The position numbers were made by a program, and so were the translations under genes. The notes below the pieces were generated by a model. That model saw only the letters and a program-made list of their open reading frames with translations. It was not told the DNA's origin and made no database searches. This document shows, in pieces, positions 1 to 8,848 of a DNA stretch of 64,000 bases. Source of the DNA: Stutzerimonas stutzeri (lineage in GTDB: Bacteria > Pseudomonadota > Gammaproteobacteria > Pseudomonadales > Pseudomonadaceae); the NCBI RefSeq assembly GCF_000590475.1, contig NZ_CP007441.1, forward strand, positions 351,581 to 415,580. The letters are read 5' to 3'. Numbering within the stretch: position 1 is the stretch's first letter; every line of letters begins with the position of its first letter.

Positions 1-1
1 T

Positions 2-1921
2 CGGCGGGTGATGGGTGTCCTGGTCATTCAACAGAAAGAGCAGCGCCTGTTCGACGAAGGTGAGGAAGCCTTCCTCGTGACCATGAGTGCGCAGCTCGCC
101 GGGGTCATTGCTCATGCCGAGGCGACGGGTTCGATCCGCGGCCTGGGCAGGCAGGGCAAAGGCATACAGGAGACCCGCTTCATCGGCATCCCCGGTGCGC
201 CGGGCGCGGCCGTGGGTACTGCGGTAGTCGTACTACCGCCCGCCGATCTGGATGTGGTGCCGGACAAGACCATCACGAACGTCTCGGCCGAACTCGAACT
301 GTTCGAGGCTGCGCTCCAGGCTGTGCGGGCAGATATGCGCGCACTTTCGGAGAAGCTAGCCACGCAGATGCGCAAGGAAGAGCGCGCACTGTTCGATGTC
401 TACCTGATGATGCTCGACGACTCCGCCCTCGGCGGCGAAGTGTCAAAGGTCATCCGCACCGGACAGTGGGCCCAGGGCGCATTGCGCCAGGTGGTCAGCG
501 ACCATGTCGGCCGCTTCGAGATGATGGACGATGCGTATCTGCGCGAGCGTGCCTCGGACGTCAAGGATATCGGCCGGCGCCTGCTCGGCTATCTGCAACA
601 GGCCCGCCAGCAGACGCTGACCTATCCGGATAACACTATTCTGGTCAGCGAAGAATTGTCTCCAGCCATGCTCGGTGAAGTGCCCGAAGGCAAGTTGATG
701 GGCATGGTTTCGGTGCTCGGTTCGAGCAATTCACATGTGGCAATCCTCGCCCGCGCTATGGGGATTCCGACAGTGATGGGCGCGGTCGATCTGCCGTATT
801 CGAAGGTCGATGGGATAGAGCTGATCATCGACGGCACCCGCGGCGAGATCATTACCAATCCGGCCAAGGTTTTGCGCGAGCAGTACCTGGTCCTGGCCGA
901 GCAGGAGCGTCAGCTCTCCGAAGGTCTGGACATCCTGCGTGAGTTGCCCTGCGAAACCACCGACGGCGTGCGCATTCCTCTGTGGGTGAACACCGGGTTG
1001 CTGGCCGATGTGGTACGGGCTCAGGAGCGCGGCGCAGAAGGCGTGGGCCTGTATCGCACCGAAGTGCCCTTCATGATCAAGGAGCGCTTTCCCAGCGAGA
1101 AGGAGCAGATGGCGATCTATCGCGAGCAGCTGCAGGCCTTCCATCCGTTGCCAGTGACCATGCGCAGCCTCGACATTGGCGGCGACAAGAGCCTGCCGTA
1201 TTTCCCGATCAAGGAAGAAAACCCCTTCCTCGGATGGCGCGGTATTCGCGTCACACTGGACCACCCCGAGATTTTCCTGCTGCAGACCCGCGCCATGCTC
1301 AAGGCCAGCGCCGGACTCGACAACCTGCGCATCCTCTTGCCGATGATCTCTGGCACGCGCGAACTGGAAGAGGCGCTGCACTTGATCCATCGCGCCTGGG
1401 GCGAGGTGCGCGACGAGGGCACGGATGTCGAGATGCCGCCCGTGGGCGTGATGATCGAAGTCCCGGCGGCGGTCTATCTGACCCGGGAACTGGCGCGTCA
1501 GGTGGATTTCATCTCAGTGGGCTCGAACGACCTGACCCAGTATTTGCTAGCGGTCGATCGCAACAATCCACGCGTGGCCGATCTCTACGATTACCTGCAC
1601 CCAGCCGTTCTTGAGGCGCTGCAACGTATCGTTCGCGAGGCCCATGAGGAAGGTAAGCCTGTCAGTATCTGCGGCGAGATGGCAGGCGACCCAGGTGCAG
1701 CCATGTTGCTGTTGGCGATGGGCTTCGACAGCCTGTCGATGAACGCCACCAACCTGCCAAAAGTGAAGTGGATGCTGCGCCAGATCAGCTCGGCGACGGC
1801 GCGCGAGCTGTTGGCCAAGGTGATGGTGATGGACAGCCCTCAGGTGATTCGCGCCACGCTGCAGCTGACCTTGCGCAACCTCGGTCTGGACCGCATGGTC
1901 AATCCTTCGGCCGCACTCTAG
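2..1921 (+). CDS. ptsP: PtsP, nitrogen-PTS enzyme I (5' end outside window)
   Basis: Phosphoenolpyruvate-protein phosphotransferase of the nitrogen PTS. It autophosphorylates from PEP and passes phosphate to NPr and then EIIA-Ntr in the cytoplasm. The reading frame is already open at base 2, and the first ~35 residues look like the end of a GAF domain, so the start lies upstream. About 640 residues are present against roughly 760 in Pseudomonas PtsP, so most of the GAF domain is missing. The phospho-histidine motif GSSNSHVAILARAMG places the active His at codon 734-736. The C-terminal PEP-binding TIM barrel is complete, with GVGLYRTE, RSLDIGGDK and the CGEMAGDP motif near the end. It converges on the NRDE gene with a 7-bp gap. 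The family is clear. Confidence 0.96.
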   Translation, partial: RRVMGVLVIQQKEQRLFDEGEEAFLVTMSAQLAGVIAHAEATGSIRGLGRQGKGIQETRFIGIPGAPGAAVGTAVVVLPPADLDVVPDKTITNVSAELELFEAALQAVRADMRALSEKLATQMRKEERALFDVYLMMLDDSALGGEVSKVIRTGQWAQGALRQVVSDHVGRFEMMDDAYLRERASDVKDIGRRLLGYLQQARQQTLTYPDNTILVSEELSPAMLGEVPEGKLMGMVSVLGSSNSHVAILARAMGIPTVMGAVDLPYSKVDGIELIIDGTRGEIITNPAKVLREQYLVLAEQERQLSEGLDILRELPCETTDGVRIPLWVNTGLLADVVRAQERGAEGVGLYRTEVPFMIKERFPSEKEQMAIYREQLQAFHPLPVTMRSLDIGGDKSLPYFPIKEENPFLGWRGIRVTLDHPEIFLLQTRAMLKASAGLDNLRILLPMISGTRELEEALHLIHRAWGEVRDEGTDVEMPPVGVMIEVPAAVYLTRELARQVDFISVGSNDLTQYLLAVDRNNPRVADLYDYLHPAVLEALQRIVREAHEEGKPVSICGEMAGDPGAAMLLLAMGFDSLSMNATNLPKVKWMLRQISSATARELLAKVMVMDSPQVIRATLQLTLRNLGLDRMVNPSAAL

Positions 1922-1928
1922 AGGCGAA

Positions 1929-2708
1929 TCAGACGCGCATCGGCTCGCTCATCTGGCTGAGCGGCGGCAGGCTGATGCGACTCTCTCCCAGCGGACCAGC
2001 AGGGCCGAAGCGACGCTCGGTGAGTTCCGTCGAGCCATCCGCTCGGCGGATCAAGACCGTACTGGCGCGGGTCCCGTAGTCGGCGCCGGCAATGAACACG
2101 CTCGATAGCCTCTTTTCCCACTCATATGGCACGCCGGTGCTGGGCAGTTCGGCGTCCGCGGCGGGCTGTGAGTCGCCCAGCAGTTGTAGCAGTGTTTCCG
2201 TGACCGGTGTGTAAAGACATTCTTGCAGTGCTGAACGAGCGCGCACGAGTTTTGGCCATGGCGTGTCCAGTGCGGCATTGGACAAACCGTAGGTGCCGGC
2301 CGGCAGCTGTTCTGGTGTGCCCATGGCTGAGTTGAGATACCAGAGTTCACGCGCATCGCCGACTAGCAGATTGAATCCCGAATAGTGCTGCAGGTGACCT
2401 GTCACCTCCGTCAGGTAGGCCTGAGGCGAGAGCTCGCTGCGCAGGTAGCGCTCGGGCAGTTCACCCCGGGAGCGAGCCCCGATCGGCATTCCCGGCGCGC
2501 GAATATTGGTCAGCGCGGCGAAGCGACCGGCCGTTCCAATGCCCATCCAAGTGCCGCCGGCCTGTAGATCGCGTCCAGCGATTATATGTGGCGCATCTTC
2601 CCAGGCTGCTAGCGGCAGGCTGGGGCGCGCATGGAACTCATCGCGGTTGGCGGCCACGATCAGCGGCAGCGCGTGGCTTGGGCGCCAGCTAAAGACAATC
2701 AGGCACAT
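1929..2708 (-). CDS. NRDE family protein (Tango2-like)
   Basis: About 259 aa. The chosen ATG at 2708 starts the family's typical N-terminus MCLIVF, in which Cys2 becomes the N-terminal residue. The open frame extends 30 codons further upstream, but that part does not look like family sequence. The diagnostic NRDE tetrapeptide is at about residues 21-24 (ANRDEF), followed by a GGTWMG motif. These features identify the DUF833/Tango2 family, an Ntn-hydrolase-like fold whose substrate is unsettled; haem trafficking is proposed for some members. It lies tail-to-tail with ptsP and divergent from the TSUP gene. Confidence 0.85.
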   Translation of the reverse strand: MCLIVFSWRPSHALPLIVAANRDEFHARPSLPLAAWEDAPHIIAGRDLQAGGTWMGIGTAGRFAALTNIRAPGMPIGARSRGELPERYLRSELSPQAYLTEVTGHLQHYSGFNLLVGDARELWYLNSAMGTPEQLPAGTYGLSNAALDTPWPKLVRARSALQECLYTPVTETLLQLLGDSQPAADAELPSTGVPYEWEKRLSSVFIAGADYGTRASTVLIRRADGSTELTERRFGPAGPLGESRISLPPLSQMSEPMRV

Positions 2709-2901
2709 AGGAAGACCGAGAGACACATTGGCGTTTGAGGCTAGACGAAAAGGCGATCCGGCCACAACCCGCAAATGGCGGTGCTTGAGGCTGGTCAACG
2801 GACTCGAGCGGAGTCTTGGTGGATATAAAAAGCCACGTACACCCTACGCTTGGCTTCCAGCTTTTCCGCTACCATGCCGCTTTGTTTTCCAGGGTGGCCT
2901 G

Positions 2902-3684
2902 ATGGAGTTTTTGCTTTATCTGCTTCTTGGCGGATTTGCGGGTGTGCTGGCCGGGCTGTTTGGCGTGGGCGGCGGGATGATCATCGTCCCGGTGCTGGTC
3001 TTCAGCTTCACCATGCAAGGCTTCGATCCGCTGGTGCTGACCCATCTGGCCGTTGGCACGTCGCTGGCCACCATCATATTCACCTCGTTGAATTCGATCA
3101 GGGCTCACCACCGCCGGGGCGCGGTGCGCTGGTCTGTGGTGTTGTGGATGACCGTCGGCATCCTGCTCGGCGCGGCGTTGGGGAGCCTTACCGCGGCCGC
3201 GATCCAGGGGCCGATGCTGCAGAAGATGATCGGCGTTTTCGCCATTGCCATGGCGATCCAGATGGCTTTCCCACTGCAGCCCAAGGCCAGCCGCGGCGTG
3301 CCCGGTAAGCCAGGCCTCACTTTGGCAGGCGTCGTGGTTGGGTGGACCTCGGCAATCTTCGGTATTGGCGGTGGCTCCCTGACCGTGCCTTTTCTCAGTT
3401 GGCGCAGCGTGCCCATTCAGCAGGCGGTCGCGACGTCCGCGGCTTGTGGTATGCCGATCGCCATCGTCGGCGCGTTGAGTTTTGTGGTGGTCGGCTGGCA
3501 GGATGCGCATCTGCCGGAATGGAGCCTGGGATTCGTTTATTTACCGGCGGTGCTGGGCATTGCCCTCACCAGTATGTTCTCGGCGCGTATCGGTGCCCAA
3601 CTGGCGCATCGGCTATCGGCGCTGATGCTCCGGCGTCTGTTCGCACTGTTGCTGCTTAGTGTTGGTATCAACTTCTTGATCTGA
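2902..3684 (+). CDS. TSUP family membrane transporter (TauE/SafE)
   Basis: A 260-aa polytopic inner-membrane protein. Two related halves each carry the family signature: GLFGVGGGMIIVPVL near the N-terminus and IFGIGGGSLTVPFLS after the midpoint, with about eight hydrophobic segments. TSUP members export or take up small anions such as sulfite, sulfoacetate or thiosulfate, and this sequence does not show which. The ATG at 2902 was chosen because hydrophobic family sequence begins there; the longer open frame upstream is low-complexity and unrelated. It is followed after 10 bp by lgt and may be co-transcribed with it. Confidence 0.87.
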   Translation: MEFLLYLLLGGFAGVLAGLFGVGGGMIIVPVLVFSFTMQGFDPLVLTHLAVGTSLATIIFTSLNSIRAHHRRGAVRWSVVLWMTVGILLGAALGSLTAAAIQGPMLQKMIGVFAIAMAIQMAFPLQPKASRGVPGKPGLTLAGVVVGWTSAIFGIGGGSLTVPFLSWRSVPIQQAVATSAACGMPIAIVGALSFVVVGWQDAHLPEWSLGFVYLPAVLGIALTSMFSARIGAQLAHRLSALMLRRLFALLLLSVGINFLI

Positions 3685-3694
3685 GGAAACCCGG

Positions 3695-4495
3695 ATGCTG
3701 CCTTATCCGCAGATAGACCCTGTGGCCGTTTCGCTAGGCCCATTGCAAATCCACTGGTACGGCCTGATGTATCTGATCGGCATCGGTGGCGCCTGGCTAC
3801 TGGCATCGCGCCGGCTGCACCGCTTCGATCCCAGCTGGGACAAGGACAAACTCTCCGATCTGGTGTTCTGGGTCGCCATGGGCGTGATCGTCGGGGGGCG
3901 GCTGGGCTACGTGCTGTTCTATGACCTGCCTTCCTATATCAACGACCCGACGCTGATTCTGCAGGTCTGGAAGGGCGGCATGTCGTTCCACGGCGGGCTT
4001 ATTGGCGTGCTGTTGTGCACCTGGATCTTCGCGAGGCGCAACGGCAAGAAATTCTTCGAACTGATGGATTTCATCGCGCCTTTCGTGCCGATCGGTCTGG
4101 GCGCCGGACGCATCGGCAACTTCATCAACGCCGAACTCTGGGGCAAGGCCAGCGATGTGCCCTGGGCGATGGTGTTTCCGACCGATCCGCAGCAGCTGGC
4201 GCGGCATCCCTCACAGCTCTATCAGTTCGCGCTGGAAGGTGTAGCGTTGTTCGTCATCCTCTGGATTTATTCCAGCAAGCCGCGGCCGACCATGGCGGTG
4301 TCCGGTCTGTTCGCCGTCTGCTACGGCATCTTCCGCTTCATCGTCGAATTCGTGCGAGTCCCCGATGCTCAACTCGGCTACTTGGCGTTTGGCTGGTTGA
4401 CCATGGGCCAGTTGCTCTGCGTACCCATGGTCCTGATCGGCCTCGGCATGATCGCGTGGGGCTATCGTCACGAGCCGGCCAAGGCGCCGGCCTGA
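3695..4495 (+). CDS. lgt: Prolipoprotein diacylglyceryl transferase
   Basis: A 266-aa inner-membrane enzyme that transfers diacylglycerol from phosphatidylglycerol to the lipobox Cys of prolipoproteins, the first step of lipoprotein maturation. Visible Lgt hallmarks are an early His in the LQIHWYGLMYL segment, GGRLGYVLFY, SFHGGLIG and the signature GRIGNFINAELWG. Length and the seven-segment hydrophobic pattern are normal. It sits between the TSUP gene and thyA, as in other Pseudomonas. A strong hairpin just after the stop separates it from thyA. Confidence 0.96.
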   Translation: MLPYPQIDPVAVSLGPLQIHWYGLMYLIGIGGAWLLASRRLHRFDPSWDKDKLSDLVFWVAMGVIVGGRLGYVLFYDLPSYINDPTLILQVWKGGMSFHGGLIGVLLCTWIFARRNGKKFFELMDFIAPFVPIGLGAGRIGNFINAELWGKASDVPWAMVFPTDPQQLARHPSQLYQFALEGVALFVILWIYSSKPRPTMAVSGLFAVCYGIFRFIVEFVRVPDAQLGYLAFGWLTMGQLLCVPMVLIGLGMIAWGYRHEPAKAPA

Positions 4496-4503
4496 TTGCA
4501 GCC

Positions 4504-4548
4504 GTCCGGCTTGTCGCCAAGTGCGCGACAAGCCGGACGCTGCCTTTT
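4504..4548 (+). terminator. Rho-independent terminator after lgt
   Basis: A perfect 14-bp inverted repeat (GTCCGGCTTGTCGC at 4504-4517 and its complement at 4525-4538) with a 7-nt loop, followed by a short T run (TGCCTTTTAC). It lies in the 106-bp gap between lgt and thyA. Confidence 0.8.
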
Positions 4549-4601
4549 ACTATGTCCCGCTTACTTGTCACTGCGCCTCGGCGCCCGCTTCGAGCCCATC
4601 G

Positions 4602-5396
4602 ATGAAACAGTATCTCGACCTGATGCGCCATGTGCGCGAGAACGGCACCTTCAAGAGCGACCGCACTGGTACCGGCACCTACAGCGTCTTCGGCCACCAG
4701 ATGCGTTTCGACCTGGCCGAAGGCTTCCCGCTGGTGACCACCAAGAAGTGCCACCTTAAATCCATCATTCACGAGTTGCTGTGGTTCCTTCAGGGCGATA
4801 CCAATATCAAATACCTGCAGGAAAACGGCGTGCGCATCTGGGACGAGTGGGCCGACGAGCACGGTGAGCTCGGCCCGGTCTATGGCTACCAGTGGCGCAA
4901 TTGGCCGTCCCCCAATGGGGAATCGGTGGACCAGATCGCCAAGCTGGTTGAGATGATCAAGAACAACCCGGACTCGCGCCGGCTGATCGTTTCGGCCTGG
5001 AATCCTGCCCTGGTCGACCAGATGGCCTTGCCGCCGTGCCATGCGCTGTTTCAGTTCTATGTTGCCGAGGGCAAGCTCAGTTGCCAGCTGTACCAGCGCT
5101 CTGCAGACATCTTCCTCGGGGTCCCCTTCAACATTGCAAGCTATGCGCTGTTGACCTTGATGGTCGCGCAGGTCTGCGATCTGCAACCGGGTGACTTCAT
5201 CTGGAGCGGCGGCGACTGCCACCTGTACGCCAACCACCTGGAACAGGCCGATCTGCAGCTGACCCGCGAGCCGCTGCCACTGCCGACGATGAAGCTCAAC
5301 CCGGCGGTGAAAGATCTGTTCGCTTTCCGCTTCGAGGACTTCGAGCTGGTGGGCTACGAAGCACATCCGCACATCAAGGCCCCTGTTGCCGTCTGA
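4602..5396 (+). CDS. thyA: Thymidylate synthase
   Basis: Methylates dUMP to dTMP using 5,10-methylene-THF. The ATG at 4602 gives 264 aa, the same length as E. coli ThyA; 27 codons of open frame upstream are unrelated and overlap the lgt terminator. The catalytic Cys is residue 146 in LPPCHALFQFYV. The substrate-binding CQLYQRSADIFLGVPFN segment and the C-terminal KAPVAV are intact. It follows lgt, as is usual in pseudomonads. Confidence 0.98.
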   Translation: MKQYLDLMRHVRENGTFKSDRTGTGTYSVFGHQMRFDLAEGFPLVTTKKCHLKSIIHELLWFLQGDTNIKYLQENGVRIWDEWADEHGELGPVYGYQWRNWPSPNGESVDQIAKLVEMIKNNPDSRRLIVSAWNPALVDQMALPPCHALFQFYVAEGKLSCQLYQRSADIFLGVPFNIASYALLTLMVAQVCDLQPGDFIWSGGDCHLYANHLEQADLQLTREPLPLPTMKLNPAVKDLFAFRFEDFELVGYEAHPHIKAPVAV

Positions 5397-5485
5397 ATGC
5401 GGCTTTGGTCGGCTTTGCCTCTCCGGGTAACCCGGCTGTCACATTTGCCGTATAGACTCGACCGCTCAGGTTTCGAGGGTATGGC

Positions 5486-6259
5486 ATGCGCAGGGTCGTG
5501 TTCAATCAGAAGGGCGGTGTCGGAAAGTCCAGCATTGCCTGCAACCTGGCGGCGGTGAGCGCGGCGCAGGGGTATCGCACGCTGCTGGTCGATCTGGATG
5601 CGCAGGCCAATTCCAGCCATTACCTGTCAGGCCTGACGGGAGATGCGTTGCCCACGGGCATCGCCGATTATTTCAAGCAGGTATTGGCAGGTGGCGCGGC
5701 CGGCAAGAAAGCACGGCCGCCGATCACCGAAACGTCATTCGATAATCTGCATCTGATCACCGCGACGGCTGAACTGGCCGATCTGCAACCCAAGCTGGAA
5801 GCCAAACACAAGATCAACAAGCTGCGGAAATTGCTGGAAAGCCTTTCCGAGGAGTACGAGCGCATCTACCTGGACACCCCGCCAGCGCTGAATTTCTTTA
5901 CCGTCTCGGCATTGATTGGTGCCGATCGTTGCCTGATACCTTTCGACTGCGACAGCTTTTCGCGTCAGGCGCTGTACAGCCTGCTCACTGAAATCGAAGA
6001 ACTGCAGGAAGACCACAACGAGGGGCTTGAAGTCGAAGGCATCGTGGTCAACCAGTTCCAACCGCGTGCAGCGCTCCCGCAGCAGATCATCGATGAGCTG
6101 CTGGCCGAGGGGCTGCCGGTGCTGCCGGTGCATCTGATGAGTTCGGTGCGGATGCGCGAGTCGCACCAGGTCTGCACGCCGTTGATCCACTTTGACCCGC
6201 GGCACAAGCTGACCCAGCAGTTCGTCGAGCTACACGCGTATCTGGAAGGGCAGGCCTGA
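5486..6259 (+). CDS. ParA family ATPase (orphan)
   Basis: A 257-aa P-loop ATPase of the ParA/MinD/Soj superfamily. It has the deviant Walker A KGGVGKS at residues 9-15, the Walker A' VDLDAQAN and the Walker B YLDTPPALN. Such proteins partition DNA or position cell-surface complexes by ATP-dependent surface binding. No ParB-like gene or parS-like repeat is adjacent, so the cargo is unknown. It is a single gene, convergent with livM across a 6-bp gap. Start context: GAGGGTATGGCATGCGC, with ATG at 5486 preferred because the P-loop follows immediately. Confidence 0.85.
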   Translation: MRRVVFNQKGGVGKSSIACNLAAVSAAQGYRTLLVDLDAQANSSHYLSGLTGDALPTGIADYFKQVLAGGAAGKKARPPITETSFDNLHLITATAELADLQPKLEAKHKINKLRKLLESLSEEYERIYLDTPPALNFFTVSALIGADRCLIPFDCDSFSRQALYSLLTEIEELQEDHNEGLEVEGIVVNQFQPRAALPQQIIDELLAEGLPVLPVHLMSSVRMRESHQVCTPLIHFDPRHKLTQQFVELHAYLEGQA

Positions 6260-6265
6260 CCCGGT

Positions 6266-7258
6266 TCACTCGTCGCGCGAGCGCTCTATTCTGCGGCCCA
6301 GGCGGGAGGCGTAGAGCTCGCCGATAATGCCGCGGCGGAAGATCAGTACGCAAACCATGAAGATGATGCCGGTCACCAGGGTGACCGGCAGCTCCGACGT
6401 CGCGAAGTAATTGCCCAGCGTGGTCACCAGCGCGGCACCGAACACCGGGCCCACCAGCGTGCCGATGCCGCCGAGCAGCGTCATCAGTACCACCTCGCCG
6501 GACATTTGCCAGCTGACGTCGGTAAGGGTGGCGAACTGGAACACCAAGGCCTTCAGCCCACCTGCCAGGCCTGCCAGCGCGGCCGACATGACGAAAGCGC
6601 CGAGCTTGTAGCGCGACACGGTGTAGCCGAGGGAGATCGCCCGGTTCTCGTTTTCGCGAATCGACTTGAGGATCATCCCGAAGGGCGAGTTGATGATTCG
6701 CCAGATCGCCAGCATGCCGAGCAGGAACATCGTCAGCACGAAGAAATACATGTTCAGCGGCTCTTTCAGGTCGATCAGACCGAACAGATGACCGCGCGGA
6801 ATGCCCTGGATGCCGTCTTCGCCATGGGTGAAGGGCGCTTGCAGGCAAAAGAAGAAGAACATCTGCGACAGCGCCAGCGTGATCATCGTCGAATAGATGC
6901 CTTGCCTGCGGATCGCCAGGAAGCCGATCACCAGGCCCAAGAAAGCGGCGCCGACCACGCCGACCAGAATACCCAGCTCGGGCGTCAGGCCCCATTGCTT
7001 GACCGCGTGGGCGGTGAAGTAGGCGGCGCCGCCGAAGAACGCCGCGTGGCCGAACGAGAGAATGCCGGTGTAGCCCAGGAGCAGGTTGAAGGCGCAGGCG
7101 AACAGCGCGAAGCACATCACCTTCATCAGGAATACGGGATAAAAATGCAGGGGCGCCAAGACCAGCCCGACGACACCGATGAGGATCAGGATCGTCTCGG
7201 CATTCCAGCGCTTTCGCTTAGCTGCGGAGATTGCGGTCGTTTGCTGCATATCAGCCAT
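6266..7258 (-). CDS. livM: Branched-chain amino-acid-type ABC permease (LivM)
   Basis: A 330-aa inner-membrane permease, last gene of the minus-strand liv-type operon. It shows the LivM pattern: hydrophobic segments, GYTGILSFGHAAFFGGAAYF, and the EAA-like loop GMILKSIRENENRAISLGY that contacts the ATPases. With LivH it forms the transmembrane path of a HAAT-family importer. Its ATG at 7258 overlaps the livH stop by 8 bp, implying translational coupling. Substrate is not determinable; the family covers branched-chain amino acids, amides and urea. Confidence 0.9.
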   Translation of the reverse strand: MADMQQTTAISAAKRKRWNAETILILIGVVGLVLAPLHFYPVFLMKVMCFALFACAFNLLLGYTGILSFGHAAFFGGAAYFTAHAVKQWGLTPELGILVGVVGAAFLGLVIGFLAIRRQGIYSTMITLALSQMFFFFCLQAPFTHGEDGIQGIPRGHLFGLIDLKEPLNMYFFVLTMFLLGMLAIWRIINSPFGMILKSIRENENRAISLGYTVSRYKLGAFVMSAALAGLAGGLKALVFQFATLTDVSWQMSGEVVLMTLLGGIGTLVGPVFGAALVTTLGNYFATSELPVTLVTGIIFMVCVLIFRRGIIGELYASRLGRRIERSRDE

Positions 7259-8138
7259 CCCTTCCCATCAAGCCCGCAGGGCGCACGAGCAGCACGATCG
7301 CCATGACCACGAAGATTACGATATTGGATGCCTCGGGGTAGAACACCTTGGTTAGGCCTTCGAGAATCCCCAGCATGTAGCCTGTGATGACCGCGCCGAG
7401 GATCGACCCCATGCCGCCCACCACCACCACGGCGAACACGACGATGATGAGGTTCGAGCCCATCAACGGGCTGACCTGGTAGATCGGCGCGGCAAGAATT
7501 CCGGCTAACCCCGCCAGGCCGGCACCCAGCCCGTAAGTGAAAGTCAGCAGCAGGGGTACGTTGATGCCGAAGGTGCGCACCAGGGTGGGATTTTCGGTGG
7601 CGGCGCGAAGGTACGAACCGAGTTTGGTCTTTTCGATGAGCAGCCAGGTGCTCACGCAGATCAACAACGACGCCAGCACGACCCAGGCGCGGTACTTGGG
7701 CAAGAACATGAAACCCAGGTTGTAGCCGCCTGACAGCAGGCTTGGCACCGCGTAGGGCTGGCCGGACGAACCGTAGTAGTAGCGGAAGGCGCCTTCCAGC
7801 GCGAGGGCCAGGCCGAAGGTGAACAGCAGGCCGTAGAGGTGATCGAGGTTGTACAGCCGTGACAGCGCCAACCGCTCTACCGCCGCGCCGACCAGCCCGA
7901 CGATAAGCGGTGCCAGGATCAGCGCCGGCCAGTAGCCGATGCCCAGCACCTTCAGCAGCAGATAACCGGCAAAAGCGCCCATCATGTACTGCGCGCCATG
8001 GGCGAAGTTGATCACCTTGATCAGGCCGAAAATGATCGCCAGGCCCAGGCTGAGCATGGCATAGAAAGAGCCATTGATCAGGCCGATCAGCAACTGCCCG
8101 AGAAAAGCCTGGATAGGTACGCCGAAGATCGCCGTCAT
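7251..8138 (-). CDS. livH: Branched-chain amino-acid-type ABC permease (LivH)
   Basis: A 295-aa permease with the typical LivH N-terminus (LLIGLINGSFYAMLSLGLAIIFGLIKVINFAHG) and the EAA-like loop TKLGSYLRAATENPTLVRTFGIN. It partners with LivM. Its start codon overlaps the livF stop by one base, and its end overlaps the livM start. This places it fourth in the operon binding protein, livG, livF, livH, livM. Confidence 0.91.
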   Translation of the reverse strand: MTAIFGVPIQAFLGQLLIGLINGSFYAMLSLGLAIIFGLIKVINFAHGAQYMMGAFAGYLLLKVLGIGYWPALILAPLIVGLVGAAVERLALSRLYNLDHLYGLLFTFGLALALEGAFRYYYGSSGQPYAVPSLLSGGYNLGFMFLPKYRAWVVLASLLICVSTWLLIEKTKLGSYLRAATENPTLVRTFGINVPLLLTFTYGLGAGLAGLAGILAAPIYQVSPLMGSNLIIVVFAVVVVGGMGSILGAVITGYMLGILEGLTKVFYPEASNIVIFVVMAIVLLVRPAGLMGRDG

Positions 8139-8848
8139 CAGACCCCCAGAGTCTCGTTGAGTATCGTCATGCGATCCGACAGCTCGCTGACATGGAAGCT
8201 GTCGACGATCCGCCCGTGGTCGACCAGGTAGAAGCGGTCGGCGACCTTGCTGGCGAAGCGGAAATTCTGTTCCACCAGCAGGATGGTCATGCCGCGCTGC
8301 TTGAGGGTCAGCAGTACATCACCGATGCGCTGGACGATCACCGGCGCCAGGCCCTCGGTGGGTTCGTCGAGCAGTAGCAGTTTCGCGCCGGTGCGCAATA
8401 TGCGTGCGATGGCGAGCATCTGTTGCTCACCACCGGACAGTTTGGTTCCGGCGCTGTTGCGGCGCTCCTGGAGGTTGGGGAATAGCTCGTAGATCTCGCC
8501 GGTGGACATGCCTCCCTTGGCGATGATTGGCGGCAGATTGAGGTTCTCGTCCACCGTCAGGGTGGCGAAGATACCGCGCTCCTCCGGCACGAAGCCCATT
8601 CCCGCGTGGGCAGCTCGATGCAGTGGTACGTGCATCATGTCGCGACCATCGAACTGGATGGTTCCGGTCCGTTTGCGGATGATGCCCATGATCGAGCGCA
8701 GCGCCGTGGTCTTGCCCACGCCGTTGCGGCCGAGCAGCGTCACCGTCTCGCCCTGATGGACGTCCAGGTCGATGCCATGCAGAGCATGGCTTTCGCCGTA
8801 CCAGGCGTTCAGCTCGCGAACACTCAACAGCGGGGTCGCGTCATTCAT
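8138..8848 (-). CDS. livF: ABC transporter ATPase (LivF)
   Basis: A 236-aa ATP-binding subunit. Walker A is GRNGVGKT at about residues 40-47, the ABC signature is LSGGEQQM, and Walker B is LLLLDEPTEGLAP. The ATG at 8848 was chosen because it lies in the ATGAATGA overlap with the end of livG, and family sequence begins directly after it; an upstream in-frame start would run into livG. LivF and LivG energise the LivHM permease. Confidence 0.93.
   Translation of the reverse strand: MNDATPLLSVRELNAWYGESHALHGIDLDVHQGETVTLLGRNGVGKTTALRSIMGIIRKRTGTIQFDGRDMMHVPLHRAAHAGMGFVPEERGIFATLTVDENLNLPPIIAKGGMSTGEIYELFPNLQERRNSAGTKLSGGEQQMLAIARILRTGAKLLLLDEPTEGLAPVIVQRIGDVLLTLKQRGMTILLVEQNFRFASKVADRFYLVDHGRIVDSFHVSELSDRMTILNETLGV

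Noticed and set aside
4338..5372. 344-aa minus-strand open frame
   Set aside because: Antisense to thyA and crossing its terminator region.
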